Shown here one piece after another: positions 15,937 through 20,014 of a stretch of DNA of 20,014 nucleotides. This stretch comes from RXIX01 sp003989075 (GTDB lineage: Bacteria > Pseudomonadota > Gammaproteobacteria > Competibacterales > Competibacteraceae). The translations under genes and the position numbers were made by a program. The stretch is taken from positions 1 to 20,014 of the forward strand of contig JAKOYN010000153.1 in assembly GCA_029780415.1 (NCBI GenBank). Direction: 5' to 3'. Every line of letters starts with the position of its first letter. Within the stretch, counting starts at the first letter, position 1. Under the pieces are notes generated by a model. It had not been told where the DNA came from and made no database searches. It saw only the letters and a list, made by a program, of their open reading frames with translations.

Positions 15937-16914
15937 TCACTCCGGCAACGGCAACTGCACCGCGTAATTCGACACTGGCAATGCCACGCTGATCACCCCC
16001 TGATTGACCAGGAACTGGGCAAAGCGCTTGTAGCGGACATCGTCCAGCGCGCCGGGCCGCCGAGCCAGCCGTGGCAACGTGTCGCGCCAGGCGCGGCGGT
16101 TGAGCTCATCGTCAAGATCCTTGTGCCGGGCGATAAACGCCTTCCAGGCTTCGTCAGGATGATTGAGCAGATACAGCGTCGCCTGCTCCAGCGCATCCAT
16201 GAAGCGCGCCAGGCGCGGATCTTTCAGCTTATCGCGGGCCGCAACCAGCACCAGCTCATCATAGGGCGGCACCCCTTCCTCCTCGGGATAAAAGGCCCGC
16301 CCCGGTTTCTTCATCAGGTCCATCTGGTTCAGCTCGAAATTGCGAAAGGCACCAATCACCGCATCCACCTGCCCCGACAGCAGCGCCGGCGACAGGGCAA
16401 AATTGACATTGACCAGCGTCACATCCTCGCTTTTGAGATTGGCCCGGGCCAGCAGCGCCTTGAGCAGGGCCTCCTCGAAGCCACCCACTGAATAGCCGAT
16501 CTTGCGCCCCTTCAGATCGGCCAGGGTTTTCACCGGCCCGTTCTTGAGCACCATCAGCGAGTTCAGCGGCGTCGCTACCAGGGTGCCAACCCGCTTGATC
16601 GGCAGGCCGGCGTTGACGTGAATATGCACCTGCGGCTGATAACTGACCGCCAGATCGACCTTGCCGGCGGCGACCAGCTTGGGCGGATCGTTCGGATCGG
16701 CCGGCGTCTGCAGTTCCACTTCCAGATCATGGGCGGCGAAGAAGCCCTTTTCCTGGGCCACGACCAGCGCGGCATGATCGGGATTGACGAACCAGTCCAG
16801 CATCACGGTGAGCTTGCGGGAATCCTCGGCCGGTTTTTCCCCGGCGCGCAGACCCGGCGCCAGCAGGATCAGGCTCAGCATCAACAGGATAGCGCGGTAA
16901 ACACGAGTGGACAT
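15937..16914 (-). CDS. ABC transporter substrate-binding protein, NMT1/ThiY-like
   Basis: A 325-aa periplasmic binding protein. A signal peptide (about residues 1-24, cut near LRA-GEK) has no lipobox Cys. The NMT1/THI5-type domain follows, with LDWFVNPDHAALVVAQEKGF, PKLVAAGKVDLAVSYQPQ, the GRKIGYSVGG segment and ALLSGQVDAVIGAFRNFE. Close relatives deliver formyl-aminopyrimidine or hydroxymethylpyrimidine for thiamine synthesis, while similar proteins carry riboflavin or other ring compounds, so the ligand is likely but not certain. It follows the permease by 18 bp and closes a ThiZ-ThiX-ThiY order. AGGA sits about 10 bases before ATG 16914. Confidence 0.9.
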   Translation of the reverse strand: MSTRVYRAILLMLSLILLAPGLRAGEKPAEDSRKLTVMLDWFVNPDHAALVVAQEKGFFAAHDLEVELQTPADPNDPPKLVAAGKVDLAVSYQPQVHIHVNAGLPIKRVGTLVATPLNSLMVLKNGPVKTLADLKGRKIGYSVGGFEEALLKALLARANLKSEDVTLVNVNFALSPALLSGQVDAVIGAFRNFELNQMDLMKKPGRAFYPEEEGVPPYDELVLVAARDKLKDPRLARFMDALEQATLYLLNHPDEAWKAFIARHKDLDDELNRRAWRDTLPRLARRPGALDDVRYKRFAQFLVNQGVISVALPVSNYAVQLPLPE

Positions 16915-16932
16915 GAGAGTAGGTTCCTGAAA

Positions 16933-17706
16933 TTAGCCGTTCTCAAGGGTTGCGGGATTTGCCGGATGCCAGGGCAGCAGGCGCCTGAGCCCGGCATCCA
17001 CCAGGAAATACAGACCCACCGCCAGCACTGCCAGCACCAGCAGCGCCGCAAACAGCAGATCAATTTGCATGCGGCTGTTGGCCTGCAGCATGAGATAACC
17101 CAGCCCGGCGCTGGCGCCGACCCATTCGCCCAGCACCGCGCCAATCGGCGCCACCGCCGCCGCCACCCGCAGCCCTGAGCCAAACGCAGGCAGCGCCGCC
17201 GGAATGGCAATATGCCACAGCACCGCCCAGCGCCGCCCCTCTGGCGCCATCACCCGCGCCAGATCCAGCCAGCCACCGGGCGTGTGCCGCAGCCCATCAT
17301 AGAAATTGGCCGTGACCGGAAAATAAATCACCAGCATCGCCATGGCGATTTTCGAGCCCATTCCATAACCCAGCCACAGCACCAGCAGCGGCGCCAGGGC
17401 AAACACCGGTACCGCCTGCGAAGCGATCAGCACCGGCAACAGCCAGCGCCGCGCCCGCCGCGAATAGCCCAGCGCCAGCGCCGACAGCACCCCGAGCACA
17501 GTCCCCAGCAGCATGCCGAGCACGATTTCCAGTGCGGTGACTGCAGCATGACCCAACAGCAAGCCGGCATCGCGCCACAGGCGCACCCCGACTGCCAGTG
17601 GATCGGGCATGATGTACGGCGGCAGATCGCCGAGCATCACCACACCCTGCCAGACCAGCAGCAAGCCGGCCAGGGTCAGCAACGCCCGCCACAGCCTTGC
17701 CTTCAT
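16933..17706 (-). CDS. ABC transporter permease, ThiX/SsuC-like
   Basis: A 257-aa inner-membrane permease with about six hydrophobic helices. The ATPase-docking EAA loop (about residues 164-195, containing VMAPEGRRWAVLWHIAIPAALP) and the GEWVGASAGLGYLM segment are typical of the BPD_transp_1 family. Its start overlaps the ATPase stop by 4 bp (ATGA), implying coupled translation, and the binding-protein gene follows after 18 bp. Together these make a complete importer. As with its partners, the substrate is assigned by the ThiY-like binding protein. Confidence 0.92.
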   Translation of the reverse strand: MKARLWRALLTLAGLLLVWQGVVMLGDLPPYIMPDPLAVGVRLWRDAGLLLGHAAVTALEIVLGMLLGTVLGVLSALALGYSRRARRWLLPVLIASQAVPVFALAPLLVLWLGYGMGSKIAMAMLVIYFPVTANFYDGLRHTPGGWLDLARVMAPEGRRWAVLWHIAIPAALPAFGSGLRVAAAVAPIGAVLGEWVGASAGLGYLMLQANSRMQIDLLFAALLVLAVLAVGLYFLVDAGLRRLLPWHPANPATLENG

Positions 17707-18464
17707 CGGCTGCCGGCATCCAGTTGACGCAGGATGGCGCGGTAGGCTGCCTGCAGCGCCGGATCGCCTGGATCGCGCGGTGGCGCACCGGGCAACTCGG
17801 GCAAGGCACTCAGAGTCGCCGGGCGGCCATTCATCACCAGAATATGCTCGCCCAGACGCAGCGCCTCCAGCGGATCATGGGTTACCAGCAATACCGTGCA
17901 TCCGGCCAGTAGTTCCGCCGCTAGATCCTGCAACCGCAAGCGGGTCAGGGCATCCAGACCGGAAAACGGCTCATCCATCAACACCAGTGGCCGTTGCTCC
18001 ATCAGGGTACGGGCCAGGGCTGCCCGCTGGCGCATGCCGCCGGACAGCGCCGCCGGCCGGCTGTGCGCCACCTCAGTCAGACCCACCCGCGCCAGCAAAT
18101 CCAGCGCCCGCGACCGGTCCGGCGGTTCGCCGCGCAGACGACTGCCCAGCAGAACGTTATCGAGCACGCTCAGCCAGGGCAGCAGCAGATCCTGCTGAGC
18201 CATATAGGCGACCTGATGGCGCAGCGACTGGCCGCTGCCATCATGCAGATGGCCACTCATGCCGCGCGGCGCCAGCCCGGCCAGCAGCCGCAACAAGCTG
18301 CTCTTGCCGATACCGCTCGGGCCCAGCAGGCAAGTCAGGCTGCCGCCGACCAATTCCAGGTCCAGACCATCAAACAGCAGCAGGTCGTCATAGACCAGCC
18401 GCGCGCCACGCAGACTGACCGAAAGCGGCAGAAAAGCAGAACCAGGGGGCATTGCGACGGACAT
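17703..18464 (-). CDS. ABC transporter ATPase, ThiZ/SsuB-like
   Basis: A 253-aa ATPase that powers the importer from the cytoplasmic face. Walker A is GPSGIGKSS, the Q loop YMAQQD, the signature LSGGMRQRAALAR, Walker B LVLMDEPFSGLD, and the H loop VTHDPLEA; all are intact. It is the first gene of the importer run and is divergent from cysH. No clear ribosome-binding site precedes ATG 18464; the in-frame Met at residue 5 is an alternative. No TPP riboswitch can be recognised upstream on this strand, so thiamine control, if any, is by another route. Confidence 0.93.
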   Translation of the reverse strand: MSVAMPPGSAFLPLSVSLRGARLVYDDLLLFDGLDLELVGGSLTCLLGPSGIGKSSLLRLLAGLAPRGMSGHLHDGSGQSLRHQVAYMAQQDLLLPWLSVLDNVLLGSRLRGEPPDRSRALDLLARVGLTEVAHSRPAALSGGMRQRAALARTLMEQRPLVLMDEPFSGLDALTRLRLQDLAAELLAGCTVLLVTHDPLEALRLGEHILVMNGRPATLSALPELPGAPPRDPGDPALQAAYRAILRQLDAGSR

Positions 18465-18575
18465 CAGCGGGCTTGGCCGGGTAGGACAAAAGGGTGCTTA
18501 TAGTAGCGCTGGCGAGACGCGCCGGCTAGGCGATCATGATGTGCCGCTCGCAGACTGGCGGCGGCGAACCTGACC

Positions 18576-18604
18576 CTATATAGTTAATCGAAATTAACAT
18601 ATAG
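18576..18604. promoter_or_regulatory. AT-rich palindrome between thiZ-like gene and cysH
   Basis: The arms CTATAT-A-GTTAAT (18576-18588) and ATTAACATATAG (18593-18604) are inverted around CGAA, with one unpaired A. It is centred in the 248-bp divergent gap, about 110 bp from either start codon, in the only strongly AT-rich spot nearby. This fits an operator or promoter element; CysB binds AT-rich sites upstream of cys genes, but no specific factor can be named. Confidence 0.45.
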
Positions 18605-18712
18605 ATATTCATTCCTTTTGGATTGGTCATTGCGCTGCTACTTTAATTTCAAGTATGACGCATGATCTCCAGCCCCATCAAAACCAGGCCAGCACGACAG
18701 GGTGAATACGCG

Positions 18713-19450
18713 ATGGCTCCGTCCGATACCCCGCTTAACGCGACCGCACACGCTGACGAACCGGAATTCGATCTGGCGCTGATGAATCAGGAACTCGCCA
18801 CATGCCGTGCCGAGGAGCGGGTGGGCTGGGTGCTGGAGCAGTTCCCGGAGCGGGTGGTGCTGACCTCCAGCTTTGGCGCGCAGTCGGCGGTGTGCCTGCA
18901 CATGGTGACCCAGCAGTGGGCAGCGATTCCGGTGGTGCTGATCGATACCGGTTACCTGTTTCCCGAAACCTACCGCTTCATCGATGAACTCAGTGAGCGG
19001 CTCAATCTAAACCTGCATATCTACCGCGCGCCCCATAGCGCCGCCTGGCAGGAAGCGCGCTATGGCAAGCTCTGGGAGCAGGGCCTGGAGGGCATCGAAC
19101 GCTATAACCAGATGAACAAGGTCGAGCCAATGCAGCGCGCCCTGCGCGAGCTGCAGACGCGGGCCTGGATTTCCGGATTGCGCCGGCAGCAGGCCAAGAG
19201 CCGGCAGCATCTTGATGTGCTGTTGTGGCGCAATGGCCGTTGCAAGATCCATCCGTTGATTGACTGGACCGACCGCGATGTCTACCGCTATCTCAGCCAA
19301 CACAGCCTGCCCTACCACCCGTTGTGGCATCAGGGCTATGTGTCGATTGGCGATGTCCACACCACCCGGCGGCTGGTGGATGGCATGAGCGAGGAGGAAA
19401 CCCGCTTCTTCGGCCTGAAGCGCGAATGTGGGTTGCACGAGCATGTGTGA
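18713..19450 (+). CDS. cysH: Phosphoadenylyl-sulfate (PAPS) reductase
   Basis: A 245-aa enzyme reducing PAPS to sulfite with thioredoxin or glutaredoxin in assimilatory sulfate reduction. SSFGAQSAVCLHM is the PP-loop; DTGYLFPETY, the RAWISGLRRQQ motif and the C-terminal KRECGLHE with the catalytic Cys follow. The Cys-Cys and Cys-x-x-Cys pairs that hold the 4Fe-4S cluster of APS reductases are missing, so PAPS is the expected substrate. ATG 18713 follows AGGGTGA and gives nearly the E. coli length of 244; the in-frame ATG 18662 would add 17 non-conserved residues. cysJ, cysI, cysD and cysN are not nearby. Confidence 0.96.
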   Translation: MAPSDTPLNATAHADEPEFDLALMNQELATCRAEERVGWVLEQFPERVVLTSSFGAQSAVCLHMVTQQWAAIPVVLIDTGYLFPETYRFIDELSERLNLNLHIYRAPHSAAWQEARYGKLWEQGLEGIERYNQMNKVEPMQRALRELQTRAWISGLRRQQAKSRQHLDVLLWRNGRCKIHPLIDWTDRDVYRYLSQHSLPYHPLWHQGYVSIGDVHTTRRLVDGMSEEETRFFGLKRECGLHEHV

Positions 19451-19492
19451 GGGCTGGCGCGCGACCCGCGCATGGTTCGCTGGTGGTGAATT

Positions 19493-19518
19493 CTGAACTT
19501 CGTTCAACAACGGTTCAG
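19493..19518 (+). other. Hairpin downstream of cysH
   Basis: CTGAAC-TT-CGTT pairs with AACG-GTTCAG around a CAAC loop, leaving a two-base bulge. It lies 43 bp past the cysH stop. No T-tract follows, so it could be an RNA-stability element or a weak terminator rather than a classic one. Confidence 0.4.
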
Positions 19519-19571
19519 AGAAGAGTCGTTAAACTGCAGCCCACGAAATTTTGATTGTGGAGCTGTTAGTT

Positions 19572-19709
19572 ATGGAAACCGTACTGATTTTGTTGGCCAG
19601 CGTTGCGATGCTGGTGGGTCCAGCCCTGCTGGCGCCGGCGAGCCTGAACGAAGACGAGGAGTGGATCGAATCCGCTTCCTATCGCAGTGATATCCTTGCC
19701 GCACCTTAG
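19572..19709 (+). CDS. Small ORF, 45 aa, predicted single membrane helix
   Basis: This ORF begins METVLILLASVAMLVG and ends with an acidic, polar tail (NEDEEWIESASY). The first 22 residues are strongly hydrophobic, ending in APA, so it is either a single-pass membrane microprotein or a short secreted peptide. GGAG lies 9 bases before the ATG, slightly far. It fits exactly between cysH and a strong terminator (19737-19759), which supports it being transcribed and real. I do not recognise a family. Confidence 0.5.
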   Translation: METVLILLASVAMLVGPALLAPASLNEDEEWIESASYRSDILAAP

Positions 19710-19736
19710 GGTAAGGCGCATGCCGATGGCAACAAA

Positions 19737-19765
19737 AAACCCGGCTCAGCACCGGGTTTCGTATT
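19737..19765. terminator. Intrinsic terminator, probably bidirectional
   Basis: AAACCCGG (19737-19744) pairs perfectly with CCGGGTTT (19752-19759) around a 7-base loop. TTTCGTATTTT follows on the + strand and an A-run precedes it, giving a T-run on the minus strand. It would end cysH/small-ORF transcripts and tRNA-Met transcripts from the other side. Confidence 0.85.
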
Positions 19766-19814
19766 TTATATCTTACTGATCAATGACGTAGCGCTTGTCT
19801 GTATGGAAAGCTGA

Positions 19815-19891
19815 TGGTGGCTACGGGTGGACTTGAACCACCGACCCCGGCATTATGAGTGCCGTGCTCTAACCAGCTGAGCTACGTAGCC
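19815..19891 (-). tRNA. tRNA-Met (CAU), elongator type
   Basis: A 77-nt cloverleaf on the minus strand with CCA encoded (19815-19817). The acceptor GGCTACG pairs with CGTAGCC, the discriminator is A, and the anticodon loop CTCATAA places CAU at 19855-19857. The T loop is TTCAAGT. The body closely matches E. coli elongator tRNA-Met. The acceptor is fully paired with G1, unlike initiator tRNA, which has an unpaired 1-72 position. A lysidine-modified tRNA-Ile with CAU is less likely given the overall match. Confidence 0.93.
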
Positions 19892-19930
19892 AAAAACGGC
19901 AGCAAAAACACAAAAAATCAAGAGCTGTGG

Positions 19931-19959
19931 ATTATCCAAACATCGGGCGTACCTGTCAA
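19931..19959 (-). promoter_or_regulatory. Sigma-70 promoter of the tRNA-Met gene
   Basis: On the minus strand TTGACA (19954-19959, perfect -35) is separated by exactly 17 bases from GATAAT (19931-19936, one mismatch to TATAAT). Transcription would begin near 19924, about 33 bases before the mature tRNA 5' end. The leader is A/T-rich. Strong, near-consensus promoters are usual for stable RNA genes. Confidence 0.88.
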
Positions 19960-20014
19960 GCCATACCCTGCCCGGCGCTGAGCGGATTCCTCCTGTGCTC
20001 AGGCGTGGCATGGC

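Noticed and set aside
18480..18580. TPP riboswitch upstream of the thiZ-like gene
   Set aside because: GGGTGC and GAACCTGA appear, but on the + strand pointing to cysH, without CTGAGA and without a proper fold. Nothing comparable lies on the minus strand.
18713..19450. APS reductase instead of PAPS reductase
   Set aside because: The iron-sulfur Cys-Cys and Cys-x-x-Cys pairs are absent, while the C-terminal ECGLH motif and the length fit PAPS reductase.
1..20014. CRISPR array, prophage or toxin-antitoxin module
   Set aside because: No regularly spaced direct repeats, phage structural genes or recognisable toxin-antitoxin pairs were seen on either strand.

Overview
GC-rich chromosomal DNA of a proteobacterium, most likely a gammaproteobacterium. 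The basis is gene content: full-length MnmG, E. coli-type ThyA and CysH, PrpD, an SLC5-linked CbrA-like kinase, and dispersed palindromic repeats typical of large proteobacterial genomes. The genus cannot be named from the sequence alone. Most of the window is ordinary, densely packed chromosome. The accessory parts are the left 1.3 kb and the repeat insertions.

Layout. Positions 1-300 and 941-1316 carry non-coding debris that looks like right ends of IS200/IS605-type (TnpB-only) elements. They flank a zinc-ribbon NUDIX hydrolase (-). Next come two + strand genes: a YehP-like VWA protein with an intact MIDAS motif but no MoxR ATPase partner, and a CBS-CBS-GGDEF protein with a variant GGDDF site. 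A minus-strand run follows (thyA, prpD, a 138-aa unknown), divergent from an IclR-family regulator at 6629-7456.

The core of the window is a minus-strand block from 18464 to 7654. It starts with a ThiZ-ThiX-ThiY-like ABC importer (probably for a pyrimidine precursor of thiamine) followed closely by mnmG. After a 207-bp gap comes a five-gene cluster: a DUF6489-like protein, a stand-alone CheY-like receiver, a membrane PAS/kinase-like protein fused to a DEDDh exonuclease, a small two-helix membrane protein, and a 940-aa sodium:solute symporter-histidine kinase translationally coupled to it (ATGA overlap). The kinase-like part of the exonuclease fusion has lost its phospho-acceptor histidine and ATP-binding motifs, while the exonuclease motifs are intact. 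The cluster therefore looks like a solute-sensing pathway with one active kinase, one pseudokinase-nuclease and one receiver without an output domain. I consider it the most interesting system in the window.

Two adjacent genes of that cluster carry the same palindromic repeat in frame, adding about 28-32 residues to each protein. The right edge has cysH (+), a 45-codon small membrane ORF, an intrinsic terminator and a tRNA-Met(CAU) gene (-) with a near-consensus sigma-70 promoter.
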